From positions 1-64,000 of the forward strand of contig NZ_JACCLX010000033.1 of NCBI RefSeq assembly GCF_024490875.1: 64,000 nucleotides of DNA, read 5' to 3'. Source of the DNA: Methanocaldococcus sp. GTDB taxonomy: Archaea > AGJL01 > Methanococci > Methanococcales > Methanocaldococcaceae. Under the pieces are notes generated by a model. That model made no database searches, was not told the DNA's origin, and was given only the letters and a program-made list of their open reading frames with translations. The position numbers and the translations under genes were made by a program. Shown piece by piece: positions 51,801 to 60,607 of the stretch. Position 1 is the first letter of the stretch. Each line of letters opens with the position of its first letter.

Positions 51801-53524
51801 TCTATAAATTTTAACTCTTTAAATTTACCTTTGTTGATTGAAATATTTATTTTATAAGTTTTATTTTCATAAGGAATTATAATAGTTTTAGAATCTGAAA
51901 TATTCTCCAACTGTTTTATAGATTTTATCAGGATAGTTTTATTAACATTTCCACAATATATTATTACTTTTTCGGTGTTTTTTGGAAATTTAATAATAAA
52001 ACTGCTATTATTTATTTTTATAGATTTAGTAATATTTTGAGGAATAATTGTATAATTAATGTATTTTGGAGGAATATATTTCCAACTTATATTACCAACA
52101 ATTTTAGAACCATTTAAAGATACATTTATACTATAATTATCAACATAAACTTCTTTCATTATATTATCTACAATAATTTTATAAACTCCTGTATTATTGG
52201 CTTTAAAAGTTGAAACATATTCTTCTTTGTTAAATTTTGAAAAGTTTAAAGTTATGTTTTTATATGATGTAATTAGTTTAGCATTTTTTGGTTTGAAATT
52301 TGCAAATATTCTAATTTTATTACCTACAAATGCAAATTTTGGAACCTTTAATGATAGGTTTTTAATTTTAATCATTATTTTAGTAATAGCATTTCCACAT
52401 TTCAAAATTACAGTATAATTTCCCTCTGTAAGATTTATAGGTATGCAAAAACTTCCGTTCTCAACCGTAACATTTTTACTTATATTTAATGGCATAATCT
52501 TATATTCAACAATCTTTGGCATAATGTAATGATAACTTACATTACCAAATATACAACTATTATTAAATTTAGCATTAATTTTGTAGTAATCTACGATAAA
52601 TGTTTTTTTAATTCCATTAATTAAAACAGAATAATTTCCTAATATAACATTTTTATTTAACTTTGCTGATAGATAGTAATATTTTCCTTTTTTATGAATT
52701 TTTAAATTTATAGTCTTATTATTTGGAGTTATAATGTATGCATTATTTGGTTTAAAATTAGTTTTTATAATTATTTTTTCTGATGGGAAATATACTTTTT
52801 TTAAGATTATCGACATATTTAAATTATTTAAACTATAATTTTCAGAATAATTTAGAAATATTGTCTTATTTAATGTTTCATTATCAAATTTTGAATAAAC
52901 AATTATGGTAGTATTTAATAACAAAGGGTAAATAATATAAATATTTTTCTTTATTTTTTTAAATTTTACATTTAAAGTTAAATTTTTATATTTAACAATT
53001 AGTTTTCCATTTGTTTTGACAATTAATTTAAAGTTATTAAACGAGACATTTAAATAGTGATTTTCTATTTTTGTATAATTTAAAATAATTGTTTTATTTA
53101 GGGTTTCATTACTAAATTTTGCATAGATTTTAATTGGTACATTTAAAATAATTGGTGAAATTACATAAGTTCCATTATTTATTTTAACAAATTTTAGGGA
53201 GATATTATTAGCAAATCCATAAGGCATTCCATTGGTTTTTACAATAACTTTATATCCTTTTACTAAAACAATTAAATAATGTATATCTTTTTTATAACTT
53301 TTATTCTCATCTTTTGTTTTGTTTATTGTATAATTTGTATTATTTTTAAGATTTTTAGTTATATTGTTTAAGTCACTAAAATTAGTTGAGAATTTACTAA
53401 TATTTGAAAAATTTTCAATAGTTGAGTTTGATATATTAAGTGTAGTAATGTTATTTAATGATACTCCTACATTAATATATGAACAAAATAAAATAATAAA
53501 TATAAGTATTAGGATGTTCCTCAT
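48845..53524 (-). CDS. Giant secreted repeat protein (surface adhesin-like), 1559 aa
   Basis: Signal peptide (ILILIFIILFCSYINVGVS), an Asn/Lys-rich N-terminal half containing two copies of a ~70-residue unit (each ending FxNETLNKTIxLNY), then four copies of a ~130-residue beta unit with YDGDG...YPNGTLY...W, separated by TYxINGxTYYGTP linkers, and a C-terminal NEW3-like domain (NITLPIGW). DDD-type loops may bind Ca2+. There are very many N-X-S/T sites. No C-terminal membrane helix is seen; the end carries IIGIDPKEYLP. It resembles the MJ1396-type giant proteins. Confidence 0.8.
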   Translation of the reverse strand: MRNILILIFIILFCSYINVGVSLNNITTLNISNSTIENFSNISKFSTNFSDLNNITKNLKNNTNYTINKTKDENKSYKKDIHYLIVLVKGYKVIVKTNGMPYGFANNISLKFVKINNGTYVISPIILNVPIKIYAKFSNETLNKTIILNYTKIENHYLNVSFNNFKLIVKTNGKLIVKYKNLTLNVKFKKIKKNIYIIYPLLLNTTIIVYSKFDNETLNKTIFLNYSENYSLNNLNMSIILKKVYFPSEKIIIKTNFKPNNAYIITPNNKTINLKIHKKGKYYYLSAKLNKNVILGNYSVLINGIKKTFIVDYYKINAKFNNSCIFGNVSYHYIMPKIVEYKIMPLNISKNVTVENGSFCIPINLTEGNYTVILKCGNAITKIMIKIKNLSLKVPKFAFVGNKIRIFANFKPKNAKLITSYKNITLNFSKFNKEEYVSTFKANNTGVYKIIVDNIMKEVYVDNYSINVSLNGSKIVGNISWKYIPPKYINYTIIPQNITKSIKINNSSFIIKFPKNTEKVIIYCGNVNKTILIKSIKQLENISDSKTIIIPYENKTYKINISINKGKFKELKFIEGRILLIINNLSVGDSVNLTVKLPFKIPEGMYIYYWKKINNKTVLINYTIGKDRRTIIFKLKDGGELDEDRRKNGIIIDPFKLYIPKYNVKTEFKNNKTGILYVKDLEGNELYNITVTTNKGKLDYLKFVDKNDIPVKINVSLPLNLIKFKISNISKGEKVNVSIVYQYSNISSIINRNIRRSNLSYLDNFTINTSFLKLVYYKFNPNTLLWKKYPAIIKIYKNKIVVNLTLEDGKFGDDDNKTNGIIEDDGGVGWVGYYNVWDVAIGSNVNQQVHTYWLYVPKGINNFSFGVYDGDGFIVNIYYPNGTLYTTLNESANNNWNYTLIYTNGSFGFWKIVINNTLSPVSAYNIYGLNISGSNSLDLKVNTTYVINGTTYYGTPNATLLSYGSTVTSSYHDFYVYATSDFNIAIFDPDNLNGSINLSSIIPIPINITIPVIQNRLKVSVYYPNGTLYYSFYPYDNTLSSFNEVDNPIWVIQNISIHGQTGWWRIELTQEQYYDDDGFGNNQVILATNLSGGLWFKIPIPPSSADSGTATICRNNQTNMVHRYYVMVPYGTSNFTVGIYDGDGLIVNVSYPNGTLYGSYIAPNNAQAGEPPNYFLINTSNVYGWWIVDIFENSWPSINGNYYSLLTINSPVLKLNKTYLINGSTYYGTPDAMIVGDDTTNLGNKTWYISTPKGLSSFNLSVYDGDGAINVSIYLPNGTKYKEFTAYGNESWYSYIVNVTNPNQNYGVWKIFVHEIRNYDDYITGGNVYRIATTTKTGILSGNPRYNLSIVNVSTKTLVNISETFNMTVYVKNTGTMDLSNVSVNITLPIGWSGETYKVIPYLLPNQTVAINFTLTSPVIPGNYTLIVNTTNDYVHWDFDDYKNITITVISPIKNMNITSSISMLPQRYFISVKSFINATDVYVFWYKPNNTGVINISGNFDLNGSYNNVYWFEFNTINANETKNITIITNITTIEGLIIGIDPKEYLPINIKYFKKQK

Positions 53525-53568
53525 AATAATCCCTTATTTATAAAACAATTTCTATAATTAAAAATAAT

Positions 53569-54303
53569 TTATTTATTTTCCATTCTTTTTTTATTTTTCA
53601 AACGTAGTTCAATATATACCATCAATATTACAAAGATCATTAAAATTGTAAGCCAGAATAATATATATCCATAAGTTGGTAATCTTGGCAATGGTAGAAT
53701 GGAAAACTCCGCTTTAATTATAAATAATTTATCTTTTGGTATTTGAAAATTTTTTCCATCTGGCTCCAAATAAGTTAAATGATAAGGTGACTTAAAAATT
53801 ATATTAAATTTTTTTATATTTAAATCACATCCTACTGGAATTGAAATAGTTTTGAATAAAATTCCATTATTAACTATATTAGCATCATATTCAATAACTA
53901 AGGTAACATTTTTTCCACTTTCTATTGGTCTCCATATCTGATATTCTATAACTGTATATGTACCCTTATAACTTACATTGACTTCCATTGGATATTTTTT
54001 ATTTCCAATTATATAATACCCTTTTAAATTTTCAATCTTTACAGGTTTTTTTTCATTTTTAGAAGGTATAGGAATTATAAGAATCTTTTTTGGTACTTCT
54101 TTTTGTAGTCTTAATTCTCCAAAACCTGGAACTATTGGATATTTAGCAATATTTTTTATTGTTATTATATTTATTATATGAGGAGGATTTTTAGTTAGAT
54201 CTACTATCATTTTATAGTTTGAAATTTCTTCTACATCTGCAAATACTGGTGACATTAAAACTAAAAATAACATAAAAAATAATAGTAGTAGATTTTTTTT
54301 CAT
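53569..54303 (-). CDS. Membrane-anchored exported protein, 244 aa
   Basis: Signal peptide at the start (LLLLFFMLFLVLMSPVFA), a ~180-residue beta-rich exported domain (IVPGFGELRLQKEVPKKILII, VIEYQIWRPIESGKNVTLVIEY), then one C-terminal helix (YILFWLTILMIFVILMVYI) and a short basic tail. No catalytic motif is recognised. It lies second in the surface operon, 59 bases after the 618-residue gene and 44 before the giant gene; a role in anchoring or assembling the giant protein is possible. Confidence 0.75.
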   Translation of the reverse strand: MKKNLLLLFFMLFLVLMSPVFADVEEISNYKMIVDLTKNPPHIINIITIKNIAKYPIVPGFGELRLQKEVPKKILIIPIPSKNEKKPVKIENLKGYYIIGNKKYPMEVNVSYKGTYTVIEYQIWRPIESGKNVTLVIEYDANIVNNGILFKTISIPVGCDLNIKKFNIIFKSPYHLTYLEPDGKNFQIPKDKLFIIKAEFSILPLPRLPTYGYILFWLTILMIFVILMVYIELRLKNKKRMENK

Positions 54304-54362
54304 TTTCTCCCTTTATTATTTTTGTTATTAAATTTATAAAAAATAATCAAAAAGAGATATAA

Positions 54363-56219
54363 TTAGAGAGCATATTTTTTCAATCTTAATATAGTACCTA
54401 ACCCAACTATTGTTGTTAATAGAGCTAATAACGGCTCATAGTTGTTTTCAATAGCTCCACTTACAGCAGTTATTTTTGGTGATGTCGTAGGTAGTAGAGA
54501 GTTTCTAGGGTCAATCCCTACGATGTATACATAACTTGGATAGAATGTACCAGTTCCATTTAATGTATAATGAATTACTACTGTTTGGTTGTTTTGAATT
54601 TCTATAGCATTCCAATATCCATCTCCATTAGCTCCTGGATAGAGTGAATGTAATGCCCAATAATAACTTACATTATATATTCCAGTTGATACAACTGTAA
54701 ATCCAGTATAATTTATAGATAGATTATTGTTATAGTGTTGTGCTAACATACTTGATTGATTGACCCAAATATCTGATATAGTAAAGTTATATGGAATCAT
54801 GTCATAGACATAGACATAGTCAGGAGTTTTTTGAGAACCTATGTTTTCAACTACTATATATACATCATATGTTCCGTTTCCTTCAGGAATTACATGTTTA
54901 GTTACTTTAAGTAAATATGACCCAATAACATAGATTTTTTCAACTATTATATATGAACTTCCAAACTTTGGAGAATATTCATTATCACTTTCATTTAATA
55001 CTGTTATGTTACTATTGACTACTCTAAATGAACAGTTAGCCCAAACTACTGGGACATCATTAAATATGAATTCATATTTAGAAGTATTCCAAATTTCTCT
55101 TGGACTAAGTAATATTGAACTAATAGAATGCTCTGATCCTGGGATTATGTTAAATGGATTTATACTATTGTTTGCTAAATCAAGAGTACTTATATTTGCT
55201 GCCCAGATTGTTAATTTTGTAATATTAAAGTAATATTTTGTAGCTTTATTGGTTACATTAGCTTGTTCATACCATATGTTATATACCCCAGAAGTTATGT
55301 TTTTAATAGGACCTTCTTTGAATGCACTAATACTAATTAACCCAGATGCATATGCACCATATACTCCTGTTCCAGATTTAGTTCCATTATATTTGAAGAA
55401 TATAACTGCAAATCCATATTGTGCAAGAATATCTGTTCTATTAGCATATGTATAGTTTCCTTGTATTGTAATATTTATAGTTGCATTCTGAGTAGAGTTT
55501 AATATAATTCCTGTCCAATTTAAAGAATCATTTGTATTTCCTGTAAAGTATGGCCCATTCCATAAAACAACAGTACCCTGAGAAGGTGTAGCGTTTGTTA
55601 TATTTAAGAAACTCCAATTACTATCTCCATAATAATTTGAACTGTTACTTAAATATTTTGTTATATTGACATAAACTACTGTATTTGTATTTGGTAATGC
55701 AGAGATATTTCTACTTATATTCAAAGTAACAGTCCAATTAACAATTTTTCTTGCAGGAATTTTTAGTGTATTATAACTTTCCTTAATTATCAATGGAACA
55801 CCAACTTTAGATTCATTAATGTTGATTTTAAACTCTAAATATGTATTATTTGGTAATGTTGGTATATGAATATATGTTAAATTACTGGGTAATTCAGTAT
55901 ATGAAGGGGCTTTATTATAGATAGAGTAGTTTAGATTATATGGATTAATAGGTTCTAAGCCAGATTCATTATTTGATACATTTATTGCAACCCAAACATC
56001 TAAGAGAGTATCATTTGCAGTGTCTCCTGTATTGTTAATTACAAGATATCCAGTTACAGTAATATTTTTTATATATATAACTCCTTCTCCCGTAGTATTT
56101 GCAGTAATATTATATTTTTCATGATATGTAACAAATAAAGGTCCGTTATTTCCCCATCCAAATACGGCTGTTAAAGAAAATAATCCTAGCAATATTAACA
56201 ATAATATAGTTCTCTTCAT
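54363..56219 (-). CDS. Exported surface protein with C-terminal membrane anchor, 618 aa
   Basis: Signal peptide (ILLLILLGLFSLTAVFG), repeated beta-sandwich domains with many Asn sequons, one DUF11-like segment (YLLKVTKHVIPEGNGTYDVYIVVENIGSQKTPDYVYVYD, in pieces), then VGIDPRNSLLP and a final hydrophobic helix (LLALLTTIVGLGTIL) with a RLKKYAL tail. The GIDPRN/K block before the end is shared with the 1559-residue protein. First gene of the surface operon. It resembles MJ1393. Confidence 0.78.
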   Translation of the reverse strand: MKRTILLLILLGLFSLTAVFGWGNNGPLFVTYHEKYNITANTTGEGVIYIKNITVTGYLVINNTGDTANDTLLDVWVAINVSNNESGLEPINPYNLNYSIYNKAPSYTELPSNLTYIHIPTLPNNTYLEFKININESKVGVPLIIKESYNTLKIPARKIVNWTVTLNISRNISALPNTNTVVYVNITKYLSNSSNYYGDSNWSFLNITNATPSQGTVVLWNGPYFTGNTNDSLNWTGIILNSTQNATINITIQGNYTYANRTDILAQYGFAVIFFKYNGTKSGTGVYGAYASGLISISAFKEGPIKNITSGVYNIWYEQANVTNKATKYYFNITKLTIWAANISTLDLANNSINPFNIIPGSEHSISSILLSPREIWNTSKYEFIFNDVPVVWANCSFRVVNSNITVLNESDNEYSPKFGSSYIIVEKIYVIGSYLLKVTKHVIPEGNGTYDVYIVVENIGSQKTPDYVYVYDMIPYNFTISDIWVNQSSMLAQHYNNNLSINYTGFTVVSTGIYNVSYYWALHSLYPGANGDGYWNAIEIQNNQTVVIHYTLNGTGTFYPSYVYIVGIDPRNSLLPTTSPKITAVSGAIENNYEPLLALLTTIVGLGTILRLKKYAL

Positions 56220-56313
56220 ACCTATCCCCTAACCATATTTTTAATAAATTTTTAATAACATTAACAATATATGACAAACAAATATATATAGTTTATTACA
56301 ATAAATAAAAATT

Positions 56314-57792
56314 TTAATTTAATAGCATATTAATTCCTTCCATAACAGCATTTACAGATGCCCTAATAATATCTACATCTGATTTTCTAACTTCTACAAT
56401 TTCAGAACCTTTTCTTAACTTAACTATAACCTCTACTAACGCATCTGTTCCTCCACCAATTGCCTCAACTCTATACTCTTCCAACTTAATATCTGCTACT
56501 CCACTTATAGCCTTTTTTATTGCATTTATTGCCGCATCTACTGGACCTATTCCATAGGCAGTTTCAATTAAGAATATATCCTCCCCTATGTGATGAAGTT
56601 TAACTGAGGCAATTGGAGTTATCTTATTACCAGAAACAACTGTTAATTCATCTAATTTAACTTTTTCTTCTATATCCTTACCTAAAACCTCCCTAATTAT
56701 AGCTAATAAATCAGCATCTGAGATATATTTACCTAAATCTCCCAATTCTTTGATTTTATTGTATATTTGATTTAACTGCTCTTCATTAACCTTTATGCCC
56801 ATTAAGTCAAGTTTATACTTTAAAGCCTTTCTACCAGAATGCTTTCCTAATATAATTCTCCTCCTATTTCCAACCATTTCTGGTTTTATAGGTTCATAAG
56901 TTTCAGTATTCTTTATTAAACCATCAACGTGTATTCCCGCCTCATGAGCAAATGCATTATCTCCAACAATTGCCTTGTTTGGAGGAACAGGAATTTTCAT
57001 CAATCTTGAAACGACTCTTGAAACCTCATACAACTTTTCCATTCTTACATTTGTCTCATATCCATATAATACTTTCAAGGCAGTTACAACCTCTTCCAAT
57101 GAGGCATTTCCTGCTCTTTCTCCAATTCCATTAACCGTTACATGGCATTGAATTGCTCCTCCTAAGATAGCAGAGCATGTATTTGCAGTAGCCATTCCAA
57201 AGTCATTGTGGCAATGAACGGATACTGGCAAATTAACATTTTCAGTTATTTTTTTAAATAATTCTTGGCTTTTTTGAGGAGTTAAAACTCCTACAGTGTC
57301 GCAAACACAAACTCTATCCGCCCCTACCTTTTCCCCCTCATTAAATAACTTTATTAAAAAATTAACATCACTCCTTGTAGCATCTTCTGCAGACAATTCT
57401 ACTATTAATCCGTGATCCTTAGCATATTCAACTGCCTTTAAAGCAGATTCTAAAACCTCATCTTCTGTCTTTCTTAACTTATATTTCATATGGATTGGAG
57501 ATGTAGGAACTACTAAATGAACGCTATCCACATCACACTCTAAGGCGGCATCTATGTCAATTGGCAAAGCTCTAACAAATGAACATATTTCAGCGTCTAA
57601 ACCCTCTTTTGTTATTAATTTTATTGCTTCTCTTTCTCCTTTTGATGTCATTGCAGAACCTGCCTCTATAACATCTACTCTAAGTTCATCCAATTTTTTT
57701 GCTATCTCTAACTTATCATTAGGAGTTAAAGAAACTCCCGGAGTTTGTTCTCCATCTCTAAGTGTTGTATCAAAAATTCTCACTTTCTTCAT
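56314..57792 (-). CDS. cimA: (R)-citramalate synthase
   Basis: Condenses pyruvate and acetyl-CoA to citramalate, the first step of the threonine-independent route to isoleucine. 492 residues: [17 protein letters not shown] near the start, [49 protein letters not shown], and a C-terminal LeuA-type regulatory domain. It could be confused with isopropylmalate or homocitrate synthase; length and context (resembling MJ1392, next to MJ1393-like genes) favour citramalate synthase. ilvB and ilvC act later in the pathway. Confidence 0.88.
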   Translation of the reverse strand: MKKVRIFDTTLRDGEQTPGVSLTPNDKLEIAKKLDELRVDVIEAGSAMTSKGEREAIKLITKEGLDAEICSFVRALPIDIDAALECDVDSVHLVVPTSPIHMKYKLRKTEDEVLESALKAVEYAKDHGLIVELSAEDATRSDVNFLIKLFNEGEKVGADRVCVCDTVGVLTPQKSQELFKKITENVNLPVSVHCHNDFGMATANTCSAILGGAIQCHVTVNGIGERAGNASLEEVVTALKVLYGYETNVRMEKLYEVSRVVSRLMKIPVPPNKAIVGDNAFAHEAGIHVDGLIKNTETYEPIKPEMVGNRRRIILGKHSGRKALKYKLDLMGIKVNEEQLNQIYNKIKELGDLGKYISDADLLAIIREVLGKDIEEKVKLDELTVVSGNKITPIASVKLHHIGEDIFLIETAYGIGPVDAAINAIKKAISGVADIKLEEYRVEAIGGGTDALVEVIVKLRKGSEIVEVRKSDVDIIRASVNAVMEGINMLLN

Positions 57793-57880
57793 AGTAATCC
57801 CTCATAAAAATGATAGACAAACTATAGACACATATTAATTATTGGGATATTTAAGAGTTTAGGATGAAAATAAAATAATG

Positions 57881-59425
57881 TTAATTAGTTTTTGTTCTAA
57901 TTACTTTCCCAGTAATAGATCTTCTACCATAATCTATAACTTCTATATCAACAAATTGTCCTATTTTAAGATTTTTGTCTTTAATTCCTACTAAAATAGG
58001 ATAACTTCCAAACTGTCTTCCAAAATATAAATTTTCTTTATCTTTTAATTCTACAAATACATCCTTTAAAATTGTTCCTTTTGGTATAACTCTTTTAAGC
58101 ATTTTATTATCTATCTCCTCTCTAATTTTTTCTTTAAACCATAAAAATAGTTTTTTTCTTTTTTCTGCCTTTTTTACATCTTTTAGAGTTATATCAGTTC
58201 CAAAAAATGGAACTACTTGCCTTATGTTTATTCTTCTAATCATAAATCCTCTATCATATATCTCTTTTAAGTATTCAAAATTTATAGAAAATGTTCTTTT
58301 ACTCTCTCCTTTTAAGCCAAACAGTAAATTTATTCCCGGTAATAAATAAGGTAATCCTGTCTCTCCTCTTTTTCCTCCAATTTCATTTAAAATTTCTACG
58401 GCCTTTAAAACATCTTCTGGTGTAGTTAATAAATTATTTGCTTTAATTACTTTTTCATCAAAACTTTCAACTCCAAAAGCGGCAACATTTCCAGATGTGC
58501 AATATTTAACCAAAATTTTTGTAATCTCTCTACTTTCATCTTCATGTCTTGCTATTACTGCTGGGTTGGCATTATCTATGTGTAAAACCTTAGGATTTGA
58601 AACATTCCATATTCCTTTAAACAACTTTTCAATTGCTTCAACATTAGGTTTTGGAACCTCTTCCTTTTCAGAATCAATTGCTTTATAGGAATAAATACAT
58701 GGCTGTCTTCCAATTCTAAAATATCTTATTCCTTCATTGTATAATGCCTTAATCTCTTCTATTATAGATTTTTCATCTCTAAATTTTGGAAGTCCAAACC
58801 TTCTTGGCTCTGTACAGAAAGAACATCCTCCTGTTAATGCCCTTGAACATCCTCTATATGTTTCAATCTCTGCAATTATATAAGGATAATTTGGATGTTT
58901 TTTAACAACTTTTGCTCCTCTAATGGCATACTCTCTTAACTCTTCATAACTTCTATGCACATTAAAATCAATATTTTCTATACTTCTATTCTCTAATAAT
59001 TCCTTTAAAACTGCCTCTAAGTCACCTTCAACAACTACATCAAAAAATTCTTTGTATTTTTTTTCATCAACTATCTTTCCACCAATCATAGATGAACCAT
59101 ATTTTGTTGCCGCTGGTCCGCCTAAAATTTTTATTCCGTCATATTTATATAATATGGAAACAAACTCTTTTAAAGTAGCAGGATTAGCATTTAAATACTT
59201 CCCCGGCGTGTGAAAACCGCAAATGCATATTATTGCGTCATATTTATTTAAATCAAAATTATTTCTAATTTCTCTAAATTTATCAATAGTTATATAATCT
59301 ACATTAACATTGTATTTATCTAAGACACCATAGGCATATCTTGGATATAGTCCAATATATGGGGGAACTCCCAAACCTGCTGGCTCATCTGTATATCCAT
59401 CTAAAATTAACGCTCTTTCTATCAT
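57881..59425 (-). CDS. Radical SAM protein with B12-like N-terminus and C-terminal TRAM domain
   Basis: 514 residues. The N-terminal ~190 are a Rossmann-like alpha/beta part as in many B12-binding or UPF0313-type radical SAM proteins. The cluster motif is CSRALTGGCSFC, that is CX7CX2C rather than CX3CX2C, then RYFRIGRQPCIYSYKA. The last ~60 residues (KEN LYFGRQFGSYPILVG..., GQFVDIEVIDYGRRSITGKV) form a TRAM RNA-binding domain, pointing to an RNA substrate or location. The substrate is unknown. It is divergent from the sRNA next door. Confidence 0.82.
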   Translation of the reverse strand: MIERALILDGYTDEPAGLGVPPYIGLYPRYAYGVLDKYNVNVDYITIDKFREIRNNFDLNKYDAIICICGFHTPGKYLNANPATLKEFVSILYKYDGIKILGGPAATKYGSSMIGGKIVDEKKYKEFFDVVVEGDLEAVLKELLENRSIENIDFNVHRSYEELREYAIRGAKVVKKHPNYPYIIAEIETYRGCSRALTGGCSFCTEPRRFGLPKFRDEKSIIEEIKALYNEGIRYFRIGRQPCIYSYKAIDSEKEEVPKPNVEAIEKLFKGIWNVSNPKVLHIDNANPAVIARHEDESREITKILVKYCTSGNVAAFGVESFDEKVIKANNLLTTPEDVLKAVEILNEIGGKRGETGLPYLLPGINLLFGLKGESKRTFSINFEYLKEIYDRGFMIRRINIRQVVPFFGTDITLKDVKKAEKRKKLFLWFKEKIREEIDNKMLKRVIPKGTILKDVFVELKDKENLYFGRQFGSYPILVGIKDKNLKIGQFVDIEVIDYGRRSITGKVIRTKTN

Positions 59426-59429
59426 AATA

Positions 59430-59490
59430 ACCCCGATGATGAGGATTGGCTTTGCTGATTTTGTGATGAGCCGTATGAGCTCTGAGGGGT
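59430..59490 (+). ncRNA. C/D box methylation guide sRNA
   Basis: All boxes are in order: terminal stem ACCCC/GGGGT, C box ATGATGA (59436-59442), 12-base guide GGATTGGCTTTG, D' box CTGA (59455-59458), C' box GTGATGA (59463-59469), 12-base guide GCCGTATGAGCT (59470-59481), D box CTGA (59482-59485). Both guides have the exact archaeal length. By the D-plus-five rule the expected targets are CAAA(G)CCAAUCC and AGCU(C)AUACGGC, the bracketed base being methylated. It lies free between genes, which supports it. Confidence 0.88.
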
Positions 59491-59606
59491 ATATTTTATT
59501 TAAGGTTATTGATTAAGTTTTCTTAGTTTTAGGAACAACAAATAAAGTATATGTAGTAAGTTTTAATAATATTATAATGTTGTTATAAAATATATAAGGT
59601 AAAAAT

Positions 59607-59759
59607 ATGTCAAAGAAAAGGAAATACAAAAAACCTGCATGGCTTATTAAAGCAAAAAGAAGAATAGAAAAGTTAAGTGAGGAAGAGTTAGATGAATTAT
59701 TTGAGGAAATATGTAAAAAATTAGAAAAAGGAGGTTTAAGAGAAGCGTTAGGGATTTAA
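59607..59759 (+). CDS. Tiny basic protein, 50 aa (first of three)
   Basis: Starts MSKKRKYKKPAWLIKAKRRI and ends in an acidic amphipathic helix (EKLSEEELDELFEEICKKLEK, in part). AAGG lies before ATG 59607. The basic N-terminus could bind nucleic acid and the helix could dimerise. It shares a KYxx..P-x-W-(L)IK block with the 28-residue protein that follows 22 bases later. It is not recognised as a known family. Confidence 0.6.
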   Translation: MSKKRKYKKPAWLIKAKRRIEKLSEEELDELFEEICKKLEKGGLREALGI

Positions 59760-59781
59760 TATATTAATTTTGGTGAAGTTA

Positions 59782-59868
59782 ATGAAATATAGAAAAAAGA
59801 AAACAAAATATGTTAATTATAATGAACTACCAATGTGGATTAAAAAAGTAGAGGATAAAATAAAATGA
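59782..59868 (+). CDS. Tiny basic protein, 28 aa (second of three)
   Basis: MKYRKKKTKYVNYNELPMW is followed by a short charged helix. TGGTGA stands before ATG 59782, which makes translation credible. The lysine-rich start and the P-M-W-I-K block echo the preceding 50-residue protein, suggesting a duplication. Its TGA overlaps the next ATG (ATGA). Confidence 0.5.
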   Translation: MKYRKKKTKYVNYNELPMWIKKVEDKIK

Positions 59869-59978
59869 ACCATGAGGAATTTTGTGATGAGATGATAAAA
59901 TTTGGAAAAGAAGCAAAAAAATTTGGTGGAATTTTAAATTTAGTATTTAAAGAGTTTAATTCACTTCAAACAAACTAA
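59865..59978 (+). CDS. Tiny acidic protein, 37 aa (third of three)
   Basis: MNHEEFCDEMIKFGKEAKKF then an amphipathic helix to the end. It overlaps the 28-residue gene by 4 bases and, convergently, the 3' end of the lipoprotein gene by 23. GAGGAT lies 8 bases upstream. Opposite charge to its two neighbours hints at partners, but nothing more can be said. Confidence 0.45.
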   Translation: MNHEEFCDEMIKFGKEAKKFGGILNLVFKEFNSLQTN

Positions 59979-60582
59979 ACACATACTTACTCCAATTAGT
60001 CCAGAGTTCATTAACTTTGTTATTTACTTTATTTGTTTGCATTATTAAATAGTAATTACCTACTTTTCTATAGTAGCAGTAACTAACTGGTAAATCTTTA
60101 TTTTTCGGGATAAATTCATAGTAATAATAGTATCCATAAATATCCTTTTGTAAATATTTTTTTACATTATTGAAAATATATGCGTTAGAGAAATCAATTG
60201 GAGTTAAACTAACTTCAAAGGTAACATTTAAACCATCATTACAATATTTTTTAATAATTAATCCATCATATTTCCATTCTTCAGTATAATTTAAATTTAA
60301 AAACATTTTGTCAATATCGATATTTTTTGAAAAGTTGTATTTTTTTATTTGGGTGAAGTTATTAGTAATATTTTCGCTTATATTTGATTTCATATTAGAT
60401 ATATTATTTTCCTTCAATTTTATAACTGTTATATTATTATTGTGTGAGATATTAGCTCCATTACTATTGTTAATCGCAAACTGACTATTATTTGTAATTA
60501 TAGTAGTATTATTCTCATTATTTAAACATCCGCAACATAATAAAATTAAAACTAAAAACAAAAATATAAATATTTTTTTCAT
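59956..60582 (-). CDS. Exported lipoprotein-like protein, 208 aa
   Basis: Hydrophobic leader ending in a lipobox-like LILLCCGC, so it may be lipid-anchored at the cell surface. A low-complexity Asn/Thr/Ile region follows, rich in N-X-S/T sites, then a compact domain from about residue 95 (FLNLNYTEEWKYDGLIIKKYC) to the end. No family is recognised. GTG at 60591 is replaced by ATG 60582, for which TAGGTGA is the ribosome site. It lies 17-25 bases after korA. Confidence 0.72.
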   Translation of the reverse strand: MKKIFIFLFLVLILLCCGCLNNENNTTIITNNSQFAINNSNGANISHNNNITVIKLKENNISNMKSNISENITNNFTQIKKYNFSKNIDIDKMFLNLNYTEEWKYDGLIIKKYCNDGLNVTFEVSLTPIDFSNAYIFNNVKKYLQKDIYGYYYYYEFIPKNKDLPVSYCYYRKVGNYYLIMQTNKVNNKVNELWTNWSKYVFSLFEVN

Positions 60583-60607
60583 AAATTTCACCTAAAAATA
60601 GTAAAAG

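Noticed and set aside
56314-57792. Isopropylmalate synthase instead of citramalate synthase
   Set aside because: Length (492) and gene neighbours fit the citramalate type, though an assay or tree would be needed to exclude it fully.
59470-59481. Guide target as elongator tRNA-Met C34
   Set aside because: Only about six bases match the remembered M. jannaschii tRNA-Met loop; kept as a search suggestion rather than a claim.
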